64,000 nt of DNA from Pseudorhodoferax sp. Leaf265. GTDB taxonomy: Bacteria > Pseudomonadota > Gammaproteobacteria > Burkholderiales > Burkholderiaceae_C. The stretch covers positions 101,130 to 165,129 of the forward strand of contig NZ_LMMT01000005.1 of the NCBI RefSeq assembly GCF_001422365.1. The letters run 5' to 3'. Below are positions 53,543-61,241 of the stretch, piece after piece. The notes below the pieces were generated by a model, which was given only the letters and a program-made list of their open reading frames with translations, had not been told where the DNA came from and did not search any database. The position numbers and the translations under genes are program-made. How positions within the stretch are numbered: the stretch's first letter is position 1; each line of letters starts with the position of its first letter.

Positions 53543-54846
53543 CAGCGCTCCTGCAGGGCCATGCCCAGGGTCTTGAACACCGGCTTGAGCAGGTACTGCA
53601 GCACGGTGCGCTGGCCGGTCAGGATGCTGGCGTCCACCGACATGCCGGGCTGCAGCGCCAGCCGCTTGCCGTCATGCTCCAGGTGGCTGTTCGCGGCCAT
53701 GAGTTCGACCTCGAAGTAGGGCTGCTTGTCGTTGTCCAGCAGCACGTCGGCGCCGACGCGCTGGACGGTGGCGTCCAGCGTGCCGTAGATCGACGCATCG
53801 AAGGCTGCGACGCGCACCCGGGCCTGCTGCCGTGCGTGCAGGAAGCCGATGTCCGCCGGGCCGACCCGCGCGCTGATGCGCAGCGCATCGTCGTGCGGCA
53901 CGATCTCCAGGATGGGCGCACCGGCGCCCGCCACGCCGCCCTGGGTGGCGATCAGCACGCGGTTGACCACGCCGTCCATGGGCGAGAGCAGCTCGCGCCG
54001 CTGCAGCCGGTCCTCGCGTCCCTGGACCTGCGGCGACAAGGTGCCGAGCTTGCCCTCGATCTCGGTGCGCTGCAGGCCCCACTGCGCGCGTGCGCGCGCC
54101 GTCAGCTCGGCGCCCTGGGCCTGGGCTTCGGCCAGCGCGGCCTGCAGGCGCGGCAGCGATTCGCGCAGCGCCGACAGCTCGCCCTTCTGGGCCAGCCAGC
54201 GCTGCTGCGCCGCCAGGAAATCGGCGCGCGCACCGGCGCCGGCCTGCAGCAGGCGCTCCTCGATCTGCAGCGATTCGCGCGCCGAGGCTTCGGACGCCTG
54301 CAGGCTGGCGATGCGGCCATGCGCCTCCTGCAGCTCGGCGGCGCGTGCGCGCACGGCTTGCGCGGTGGCGGCCTGGCCGGCCTGGTGCTCGCGCCAGGCT
54401 TCCTGCCACAGGCGCTGCTCCTCGCGCACCAGCGGTGCCGCCTCGGGGTCCAGGCCGGAGAAGTCGGGCGTGCGGCCGGCGAGCAGCGCGTCGAAGCGGA
54501 TGCGCGCGGCCTGCAGCGCCCGGCGCGTCTGCAGGCTTTCGCCGAGGTCGGCAGCGTACTGGGCACGGTCCAGCTGGACCAAGGGCTGGCCGCGCAGCAC
54601 CGTGTCGCCGGCCTTGACCAGCAGGCGGTGCACGATGCCGCCTTCCAGGCTGGCGACTTCCTGCAGGCGGCTGGGTGCGACGACGCTGCCGCGGGCGTTG
54701 ACGGCCACATCGATCCGGGCCAGGGCCATCCAGGCCAGGGCGACGACGCAGAACAGGGCCAGCGCGGCCACCAGCACCAGGGCCAGACGGCGCGGCGTGG
54801 TGTCCAGCTCGGCAGGACCGGTCAGGGCTTGGAGATCGCTTGCCAT
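53542..54846 (-). CDS. HlyD/LapC-family membrane fusion protein
   Basis: A 434-residue periplasmic adaptor. One N-terminal membrane segment (about 22-42) is followed by the lipoyl half-motif GSVVAPSRLQEVASLEGGIV, a long coiled-coil hairpin (about 85-260, with EAHGRIASLQASEASARES) and the C-terminal half-motif SPMDGVVNRVLIATQGGVAG, then a beta-barrel domain ending YLLKPVFKTLGMAL. This is the usual order for type I secretion adaptors. It is 8 nt downstream of the ABC exporter gene and overlaps the tolC-like gene, linking inner-membrane pump and outer-membrane channel. Confidence 0.9.
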   Translation of the reverse strand: MASDLQALTGPAELDTTPRRLALVLVAALALFCVVALAWMALARIDVAVNARGSVVAPSRLQEVASLEGGIVHRLLVKAGDTVLRGQPLVQLDRAQYAADLGESLQTRRALQAARIRFDALLAGRTPDFSGLDPEAAPLVREEQRLWQEAWREHQAGQAATAQAVRARAAELQEAHGRIASLQASEASARESLQIEERLLQAGAGARADFLAAQQRWLAQKGELSALRESLPRLQAALAEAQAQGAELTARARAQWGLQRTEIEGKLGTLSPQVQGREDRLQRRELLSPMDGVVNRVLIATQGGVAGAGAPILEIVPHDDALRISARVGPADIGFLHARQQARVRVAAFDASIYGTLDATVQRVGADVLLDNDKQPYFEVELMAANSHLEHDGKRLALQPGMSVDASILTGQRTVLQYLLKPVFKTLGMALQER

Positions 54847-54854
54847 GGCGCTTC

Positions 54855-56993
54855 TCAACCGGCGGCCTGCTGCTGGGCCGGGACGGCCCCGGCGTTCTGC
54901 GCGAGCGCACGCAGCACCTGGTCGCGCGGCCCATCGGCCACGACGCGGCCGCGGTCCATGACGACCAGGCGGTCGACCAGCGGCAGCATGGCCATGCGGT
55001 GCGTGACCAGCAGCAGCGTGGTGTCGGGCAGCGCGCGCAGCTGGCCGATCAGGCGCTGCTCGGTGGCCGGATCCATCATGGAGCTGGGCTCGTCCAGCAG
55101 CAGCAGGCGCGGGCGCGGCAGCAGCGCCCGTGCGATGGCCACGGCCTGGCGCTGGCCGCCGGACAACAGCTCGCCGCGCTCGCCGACCTGGGTGTCCACG
55201 CCGGCGGGCAGCTGCGCCAGCGTTTCGTCCAGGCAGGCGCTGCGGATGGAGGCCAGCAGCGCCGCGTCGCCCCCTTCGGTGCGGCCCAGTTCGATGTTCT
55301 CGCGCACGGTGCCGTGGAACAGCGTGACGTCCTGCGGCACGTAGCCGATCTGGCGCCGCAGGCTCAGCGCGTCGAGCTGGGTGGTGACGAGGTCGTCCAC
55401 CAGCACGCTGCCGCTGGCAGGCTGGTGCAGGTTCAGCACCAGCTTGAGCAGCGTGCTCTTGCCCGAGCCCAGCTTGCCGATGAAGCCGACCCGCTCGCCG
55501 GGTCGGATGCGCAGGCTCAGCCGGTCCAGCAGCGGTGGACGCTGCGGGTAGGCGAAGTGCACCTCGCGCAATTCGAGCGCGCCGCGCAGCGGCGGCGCAT
55601 GCAGCGTGGCGCCGGCGTCGTCGGTGGCCGCGGCCATGATCTGGTCGGTGGCCTGCAGGGACAAGCGGGTCTGCTGCCAGCGCACCATCAGGCCGGCGAT
55701 CTGCGCCACCGGCGTCAGGGCCCGGCCCGACAGCATGGTCACGCCGATGAGCTGGCCCAGCGTGAGCGCCTGCTCGCCGATCAGCACGGCGCCGGCGGTG
55801 ACCAGCAGCACGCTGGACAGGCCCATGGCCGAGGTCGAGAACGAGGCGCCCAGGTTGACGAGTTCGCGCGTCTTCAGGCTGCTGTGGGCGATGGCCACCG
55901 TCAGCTGCTCCCACTTGCGCCGGCTCCAGGCCTCCGCGCCGAGCGACTTGACGGTGTCCAGCGCGTTCATGGTTTCGAACAGGTGGGCCGTGCGCTGCGC
56001 GCCTTCGCGCGTGGAGGACATGACCTGGCGCGCCAGCGGCTTTTGCAGCAGCCAGGCGCTGGCCAGCATCAGCACGATCATGGCCAGCGGCACCAGCACC
56101 AGCCAGCCGCCGATCAGCACGATCAGGCCCAGGAACAGCAGCAGGAACGGCAGGTCGCCCAGCACGGCCAGCGTGCCGGCGGCGAAGAAGTCGCGCACGG
56201 ATTCGAAGTCGCGCACCAGGTTGGCCAGCACGCCGCCCGAGGCCGGCCGCGTGGCTGCGCGCAGGCGCAGGCACTGCGCGAAGATGGCCGAGGACAGGGC
56301 CAGATCCATGCGTCGGGCGGCCGATTCCAGCAGACCGCTGCGCAACAGCTTCATGGCCAGCTCGAAGCCCAGCAGCAGCACGGCCGCCAGCGTGAGCACC
56401 CACAGGCTGCCGAGCGCATTGTTGGGCACGACGCGGTCGTAGACCGCCATCGAGAAGAACGGGATCAGCGCGCCGAACAGGTTCAGCGCCAGCGTGCCGA
56501 GCAAGGCCCAGCGGAAGATCCAGCGGTTGCGGCCGAACACGTCCCAGAACCAGCGCCGCGCAGACGGCAGGGTGTAGAGCAGGCTGCGCTGGTCGAAGAA
56601 CAGCGCGGGGCGCACGGCGTGCCAGCGCGCGCCGGGGCACTCGGCCTGCAGTTGGGCCAGACTCAGCCAGTGGCTGCCCTGCACACCGGGCACATGGCAT
56701 TCGAAACGCTCGCCCTCGCGCTGCAAGGCCACCAGCACGCGGCCGTTGTCGCCACGCACCAGCGCCGGCAGCATGGTGGCGCGCACCTCGCCCGCTGGCA
56801 GCGGCGTGCAGGCCAGGCCGGCACGCGCGGCGCAGATGGCCAGCAGGTCATCGATGCCGCCGCTGCCGCGCGCGGCCTCCAGCAGCGTGGCGCGCTCGAT
56901 GGCGGTGCCGAAGTAGCGTGCCAGGAAGGCGATGCCGTCCAGCAGCGGCGCCTCGGCTGGCAGCGCTGCCTGGATCATGGAGGGAGAGGTCAT
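54855..56993 (-). CDS. LapB-type type I secretion ABC exporter with degenerate C39-like domain
   Basis: A fused permease-ATPase of about 712 residues. The N-terminal 125 residues are C39-peptidase-like but lack the catalytic cysteine, as in exporters that dock their substrate without cleaving it. A six-helix membrane domain follows (about 150-440). The ATPase has Walker A GKLGSGKST, signature LSGGQRQAVA and Walker B LLLLDEPSSMMD. The start is uncertain: ATG at 56993 is chosen, but a GTG at 57026 and an ATG at 56978 are possible and none has a strong Shine-Dalgarno. It is downstream of its likely cargo gene, in the same direction. Confidence 0.88.
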   Translation of the reverse strand: MTSPSMIQAALPAEAPLLDGIAFLARYFGTAIERATLLEAARGSGGIDDLLAICAARAGLACTPLPAGEVRATMLPALVRGDNGRVLVALQREGERFECHVPGVQGSHWLSLAQLQAECPGARWHAVRPALFFDQRSLLYTLPSARRWFWDVFGRNRWIFRWALLGTLALNLFGALIPFFSMAVYDRVVPNNALGSLWVLTLAAVLLLGFELAMKLLRSGLLESAARRMDLALSSAIFAQCLRLRAATRPASGGVLANLVRDFESVRDFFAAGTLAVLGDLPFLLLFLGLIVLIGGWLVLVPLAMIVLMLASAWLLQKPLARQVMSSTREGAQRTAHLFETMNALDTVKSLGAEAWSRRKWEQLTVAIAHSSLKTRELVNLGASFSTSAMGLSSVLLVTAGAVLIGEQALTLGQLIGVTMLSGRALTPVAQIAGLMVRWQQTRLSLQATDQIMAAATDDAGATLHAPPLRGALELREVHFAYPQRPPLLDRLSLRIRPGERVGFIGKLGSGKSTLLKLVLNLHQPASGSVLVDDLVTTQLDALSLRRQIGYVPQDVTLFHGTVRENIELGRTEGGDAALLASIRSACLDETLAQLPAGVDTQVGERGELLSGGQRQAVAIARALLPRPRLLLLDEPSSMMDPATEQRLIGQLRALPDTTLLLVTHRMAMLPLVDRLVVMDRGRVVADGPRDQVLRALAQNAGAVPAQQQAAG

Positions 56994-57061
56994 GGCATGG
57001 ACGCGCGCCAGCGCTGCCGGCGGCACGGAAAGGAAGGCCGCCGCCCGGGGCAGGCCTGGCT

Positions 57062-60022
57062 TCAGCAGCTCACGGACAGCGAGGCCTCGGCGTGCTTCAT
57101 GGCTTCGGCGATGGCCCGCTGCGCTTCGGCGGCGGCATCGAAGCCGAGATCGGCGGCGGGCAGGCCGGCCTGCCCGCTCAGCGTGCCCGCACCGAAAGCC
57201 TGCTGCAGCAGCGCGTCGTCCACGCCCAGCAGTTCGGCCATGGTCGGCAATGCCACGCCGGCCGCCTGGGCGTCGGCGGCATCGACGTTGAAGTAGACAT
57301 CGGTCATGTCCACCACGCTGCCGTCGGCTAGGCTGGCACTGCTGCGCTCCAGGTGCAGGTTGCCCTGCGCATCGAGGAAGGGCTGCTCCACGTAGTCCAC
57401 CGTCAGCGCGGCGACACCGGCCTCGGCCAGCGTGCGCAGCTCGCCGGCGTCGGTCTGGCGGTTGCCATCGGCATCCACCCAGACGCGCAGCTCGCCGAAG
57501 GCGGCGTCGCGGCTGTCGACCAGGCCGTCGCCGTTGCTGTCGAAGCTGGCCAGCTTGGCGAAGCCCGCGCCCTTGGCATTGCCGCCGAACAGTTCGCCGA
57601 TGTCGTCGATGCGGCCGTTGCCGTTGCTGTCCACGGCCAGGAAGCCGTCACCGCCGGAGATCCAGCCCGAGTGCACGGGGGTGCCGTTGCCGAACAGGTC
57701 GAAGCTGGCGTCCGAGGCCTGGCGTGCCACGGTCTGAATGCCGTTGCCGTCCAGGTCCAGCACGATGGGCGTGATGCCGGCATCGCGCGTGAGGTCGGTC
57801 TGCCCCTGCGCGAGGTAGAAGCTGTCGGTGCGCGAGACATACAGCTCCTCATCGGTCCGCATGAGGCCGCTGACGTCGGAGTCGCGCGTGTCGTCGTTGC
57901 CCACGTCCTTCTGCACCCAGGCCTGGCGCGCCACGCTCTCATAGCGGCCATAGTAGGCGCTGTAGGCCACGGCGTTGCTCTTGTCGAAGGTCAGGTAGTA
58001 GTTGCCGGCGTTGACGCCGGTGAACAGGTACTTGCCGTCGGTTCCCGTGTAGGTGGTCTGCAGGATGGTGCCGGTGCCGGCGTCGTGCAGGGTCACCTTC
58101 ACGTTGGCGACGAGGTACGGCAGCGTGGTTTCGTTGCTGTCCTGCAGGTTGTTGTGGTTGCTGGCCCCTGTGCCGTAGTCGAACCAGACGAAGTCGCCGA
58201 TGGCGCCGGTGGTGACCGGGCGCTGCACGATGCCGGCGTCCACCGTCAGGTCGGACTGGCCGATGGCCAGCGTGACCGTGTGCGAGACGCCGCTGGCGTT
58301 GACGTCGGAGTCCGTCGCGTCGTTGCCGCCCGCGTTGGCCGTGGTGAAGTTGTAGCCGGCCACGGCGCCGAAGCTCACGCGGTACTGGCCTGCCGCCAGG
58401 TTGCTGAACAGGTAGTTGCCCGTGCTGTTCGTGGTCGTCGTGCGGGCGATGTCGTCGGCCGTTCCGAACACGCCGTCGGCGCCTGCGCCGGCCAGCGTGA
58501 CGGTGACACCGGCCACGCCGGTCTCGCCCGTGTCCTGCACGCCGTCGCGGTCCGTGTCGTACCACAGCCGGTCGCCGAGCTTGGCGGTGTTGGTCTCGCG
58601 TTGCACGATGCCAGCGTCCACCGTCAGGTCGGACTGACCGATCGCCAGCGTGACCGTATGGGAGACGCCGCTGGCGTTCACGTCGGAGTCGGTCGCGTCG
58701 TTGGTGCCCGCGTTGGCTGCGGTGAAGTTGTGGCCGGCGACCGCGCCGAAGGTCACGCGGTATTGCCCGGCCGCCAGGCTGCTGAACAGGTAGTTGCCTG
58801 CACTGTTCGTGGTCGTCGTGCGGCTGATGTCGTCGGCCGTGCCGAACACGCCGTCGGCGCCCGCGCCGGCCAGCGTGACGGTGATGCCGGCCACCCCGGT
58901 CTCGCCCGTGTCCTGCACGCCGTTGCGGTTGGTGTCGTACCACAGCCGGTCGCCGAGCTTGGCGGTGTTGGTGTCGCGCAGCACCAGGCCAGCGTCCACG
59001 GTCAGGTCGTGCTCGCCGATGCCCAGTTGCACCACGCCCGTCGCGCCGCTGGCGTTGGCATCGGAATCGGCAGCGTCGTTGCTGCCACGGTCCGCTGCAG
59101 TGAAGGTGTAGGTGCTGCCCGCATTGAAGGTCACGCGGTACTGGCCCGATGCCAGGTCGTCGAACAGGTAGTTGCCCTGGGCGTTCGTGGTGGTGGCGCG
59201 GAACACGTCGTCGGCCGTGCCGAACGTGCCGTCGGCGCCCGCTCCCGTCAGCACCACGTTGATGCCGGCCACGCCGGCCTCGCCAGTGTCCTGGGTCCCG
59301 TTGCCATTGGCATCGAACCAGACGCGGTCGCCCAGGCTGCCCAGTTCCGGCTCGAAGGTGATGCGGTTGGGCGTGAGGTCGAGGTCCTGGCCGTTGCAGT
59401 TGGCGGTGCCGCCATCGTCGCGCACCTGGAAGTCGAAGCCGACCGGCCCCGCGCCCGCCGCCGGCGGCCTGTACACCAGCGCGCCGGCCCGGATGTCCTG
59501 CACCAAGACCTCGGCACCGGCCACCAGGGCCACGCCGTTGAGCAGGAGCTGGCCGGAGCTCGGCAGGGTGGTCAGCACGACCGACTTGAAGTTGTTCCCC
59601 TCCACCGGGTCGTGGAAGCCGAAATCGGACTCCTTGAGCACATAGCCCGCATCGTCGGTCAGCGCGATGGCGTGGTCCGCGCCTTCCGGCGCATCGTTGA
59701 CCGGCAGGACCGTGATGTTCACGCGCACCGTGAAGGTTTGCACCCCCACCTCGACCACCAGGTTCAGGCTGCTCAGGCTGCCGTACCAGTTCGCCTCGTT
59801 GCTGGCGGTGATGGTCATACCGCTGCCATCGGTGGTCAGGCGCACCAGGGAAGTCGGCGCCGGCGAAATCGTTCCGTCCGGATTGGTCACCAGCGCCTGC
59901 GTCACCGTCACCGGTGCCGTCGGCGTGTAGCCAGCCGCGACGAGCAGGTCCACCAGACTGAAGGTCTTGTCCGTGTCTTCACAGACCTCGACGCTGGTGG
60001 TCAGGTTATTGGGGGCTCCCAT
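57062..60022 (-). CDS. Large type I-secreted surface protein with SdrD-B repeats and Ca-binding C-terminus
   Basis: A 986-residue protein without a Sec signal. Residues 1-225 look like bacterial Ig/cadherin-type domains. Then come four SdrD-B-like modules starting at L230, L356, L482 and I608, exactly 126 residues apart, each beginning LGD-R/F-x-W and the first three followed by NGxQDTGE-type loops. Residues 750-862 hold calcium-type motifs DLDGNGIQT, DSNGNGRIDD, DSNGDGLVDSRD and DADGNRQTD. There are no RTX nonapeptides. The chain ends in a helical stretch and Cys. It leads an operon with a complete type I exporter, so it is the likely cargo, an adhesin or matrix protein. GAGGAG lies 7 nt before the ATG at 60022. 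Confidence 0.85.
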   Translation of the reverse strand: MGAPNNLTTSVEVCEDTDKTFSLVDLLVAAGYTPTAPVTVTQALVTNPDGTISPAPTSLVRLTTDGSGMTITASNEANWYGSLSSLNLVVEVGVQTFTVRVNITVLPVNDAPEGADHAIALTDDAGYVLKESDFGFHDPVEGNNFKSVVLTTLPSSGQLLLNGVALVAGAEVLVQDIRAGALVYRPPAAGAGPVGFDFQVRDDGGTANCNGQDLDLTPNRITFEPELGSLGDRVWFDANGNGTQDTGEAGVAGINVVLTGAGADGTFGTADDVFRATTTNAQGNYLFDDLASGQYRVTFNAGSTYTFTAADRGSNDAADSDANASGATGVVQLGIGEHDLTVDAGLVLRDTNTAKLGDRLWYDTNRNGVQDTGETGVAGITVTLAGAGADGVFGTADDISRTTTTNSAGNYLFSSLAAGQYRVTFGAVAGHNFTAANAGTNDATDSDVNASGVSHTVTLAIGQSDLTVDAGIVQRETNTAKLGDRLWYDTDRDGVQDTGETGVAGVTVTLAGAGADGVFGTADDIARTTTTNSTGNYLFSNLAAGQYRVSFGAVAGYNFTTANAGGNDATDSDVNASGVSHTVTLAIGQSDLTVDAGIVQRPVTTGAIGDFVWFDYGTGASNHNNLQDSNETTLPYLVANVKVTLHDAGTGTILQTTYTGTDGKYLFTGVNAGNYYLTFDKSNAVAYSAYYGRYESVARQAWVQKDVGNDDTRDSDVSGLMRTDEELYVSRTDSFYLAQGQTDLTRDAGITPIVLDLDGNGIQTVARQASDASFDLFGNGTPVHSGWISGGDGFLAVDSNGNGRIDDIGELFGGNAKGAGFAKLASFDSNGDGLVDSRDAAFGELRVWVDADGNRQTDAGELRTLAEAGVAALTVDYVEQPFLDAQGNLHLERSSASLADGSVVDMTDVYFNVDAADAQAAGVALPTMAELLGVDDALLQQAFGAGTLSGQAGLPAADLGFDAAAEAQRAIAEAMKHAEASLSVSC
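58202..59335 (-). repeat. Three tandem 378-bp coding repeats (SdrD-B modules)
   Basis: Units run 59335-58958, 58957-58580 and 58579-58202, each encoding 126 residues. Units 2 and 3 are nearly identical in protein and DNA, for example both encode GETGVAG, GAGADGVFGTADDI and SHTVTLAIGQSDLTVDAGIV, while unit 1 is more diverged. This pattern indicates recent duplication and makes the copy number liable to change by recombination. Confidence 0.85.
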
Positions 60023-60096
60023 CAAACGCTCCTCTCCCGCCCGCATTGCGGCGCAGGACGATGTTCAAACACTGTGGATTTCAGACGATGCGGCGC

Positions 60097-60115
60097 GGGG
60101 GCGACAACCGCCCCC
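60097..60115 (-). terminator. Strong GC hairpin after the PEP-CTERM gene
   Basis: GGGGGCG-ACAAC-CGCCCCC forms a 7-bp stem with a 5-nt loop, extendable by further G/C pairs with a two-base bulge, 51 nt past the stop at 60166. It lacks a T-run, but its strength and position between the PEP-CTERM gene and the adhesin gene suggest termination or mRNA processing. Confidence 0.5.
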
Positions 60116-60165
60116 CCGCGCGCCGGTTCAGCAGCGCACGGCTTCGCCGTGCGCCGCCGGCAGGG

Positions 60166-60819
60166 TCAGATGCGGTTCGCGGTCTTGCGCCGGCGCGAAG
60201 CCCAGCCCAGGGCAAGCAGGCCGACGCCGCCCAGCACCAGGGCGTTCGGCTCGGGCACCTCGCCGGAGCCTGTGGACACGGCCTGCAACAGATCCTGGTT
60301 GTCTGGGGAGATCCAAGAGATCAGCTCGTACTGGTCCTGCTGGTAGGGATCGGTGCCGTTGTGCACCTCGTCCAGCATCATCAGGGCCGCAGCGCCTGCA
60401 CCCGAAAGCCCGGTGACGAAGCTGGTCGCATCGGCCTGGCCGAGCAGATCCCACAGGGCCAGTTGGAAGCCCACGGCATTGACGGCGCTGGTGAGCGAGC
60501 TGCTGTAGAAGCGGTCGTACAGCTCCTGCACGTCGGCATTGGCAGCGAAGCTGACACGGCTGTAGTTCTGCTCGCCGACCTGTTCGACCGATTCCATCAT
60601 CTGCAGGCAGTAGGCCACGAAGCTGTCATACGGTGCGCCGACCGCCGGCACGGTGGTGTTGGTGACGCTCCACTGCGCGACTTCACCTTGGTACCCAGGG
60701 GCCTGCGCCAGCGTCGTGTAGCCGTTGTTGACATCGACCTTGAGCACATCGGCCTGGGCAGCGCCTGCCACTCCCGCCAGAGCCAAGGCGGCGAGCAGCA
60801 TCTTTGGACGAAATTTCAT
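60166..60819 (-). CDS. PEP-CTERM domain surface protein
   Basis: A 217-residue secreted protein. The N-terminal signal MKFRPKMLLAALALAGVAG is cleaved near AQA, and the C-terminus has the PEP-CTERM sorting tail: VPEPNAL, a hydrophobic helix and the basic end SRRRK. Such proteins are processed by an exosortase and usually belong to exopolysaccharide-linked surface systems. The middle is not recognised; it is rich in Ser, Asn and Thr and has few cysteines. The ATG at 60819 has GAGGAA five bases upstream. No exosortase gene lies in the window. An A+T-rich upstream zone with tandem repeats probably holds its promoter. Confidence 0.87.
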   Translation of the reverse strand: MKFRPKMLLAALALAGVAGAAQADVLKVDVNNGYTTLAQAPGYQGEVAQWSVTNTTVPAVGAPYDSFVAYCLQMMESVEQVGEQNYSRVSFAANADVQELYDRFYSSSLTSAVNAVGFQLALWDLLGQADATSFVTGLSGAGAAALMMLDEVHNGTDPYQQDQYELISWISPDNQDLLQAVSTGSGEVPEPNALVLGGVGLLALGWASRRRKTANRI

Positions 60820-60970
60820 GGATTCCTCGTACGTTGTTGTATTGGTCATGGCGCGCGGGGCAACAGTTGCCTCGGCCCTCGATCAACGATCCCGGCGCTG
60901 CCTCCCCCGATGACCTCAGCGCCGAAAGAATGCGCACTCACGGTACACAATTTTTTTGGTCAATGAGAGG

Positions 60971-61011
60971 TGTGCGAGTTTGTCATTTTCAGTGCGCGAA
61001 TTTGTTGTTTT
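60971..61011 (-). promoter_or_regulatory. Tandem 19-bp repeats upstream of the PEP-CTERM gene
   Basis: TGTGCGAGTTTGTCATTTT (60971-60989) and TGCGCGAATTTGTTGTTTT (60993-61011) match at 15 of 19 positions, are 22 bp apart start to start (two helical turns), and differ only by transitions. They lie 150-190 bp before the start codon. A pair of activator sites on one DNA face is inferred. Confidence 0.5.
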
Positions 61012-61139
61012 GTATTCACGCAACCCATCTAAATTTTGTTTCAATTTGCATACTGTTCTGAGCATTGTTGCGCTGGCCGCGCTTTTCCCATCGCTTCAGT
61101 GTTCACGGCAACGGGCGCTGTGGCCGGCCGTTCGTTGCC

Positions 61140-61162
61140 CCGGCCCTCCTGCTGAGGGCCGG
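61140..61162 (-). terminator. 9-bp hairpin downstream of the sigma-54 activator gene
   Basis: CCGGCCCTC-CTGCT-GAGGGCCGG is a perfect 9-bp stem with a 5-nt loop, 79 nt past the activator's stop. It has no T-tract, so it may act as a Rho-assisted or processing hairpin. Confidence 0.5.
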
Positions 61163-61241
61163 CGGGCGGCGCCAAGACGCCAGGCTGGCGCCAGAGCCAG
61201 CCGGCGCAGCCGCGTCGGCCCTTGGGTGCGCGGCGCTCTGG

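Larger units (their letters stand above)
60820..61241. other. 422-nt intergenic region with A+T-rich tract
   Basis: No gene is supported here. About 60945-61070 is strikingly A+T-rich for this genome and contains two 19-bp direct repeats (60971 and 60993); it is the likely control region of the PEP-CTERM gene. The part from about 61075 to 61241 returns to high G+C and holds a strong hairpin. I see no tRNA, small ORF with a ribosome-binding site, or clear -10/-35 pair. Confidence 0.55.

Noticed and set aside
57062..57800. DxNGDG motifs considered as RTX repeats.
   Set aside because: They lack the GGxGxDxUx nonapeptide pattern and are isolated EF-hand-like motifs.
58202..59335. Regular repeats considered as a CRISPR array.
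   Set aside because: The period is 378 bp, the units are coding in one frame and there are no short unique spacers.
57062..60400. A long open frame of nearly 1000 codons on the plus strand opposite the SdrD-B protein.
   Set aside because: It mirrors the repeat structure of the minus-strand gene, has no Shine-Dalgarno and resembles no protein; it is a codon-bias shadow.
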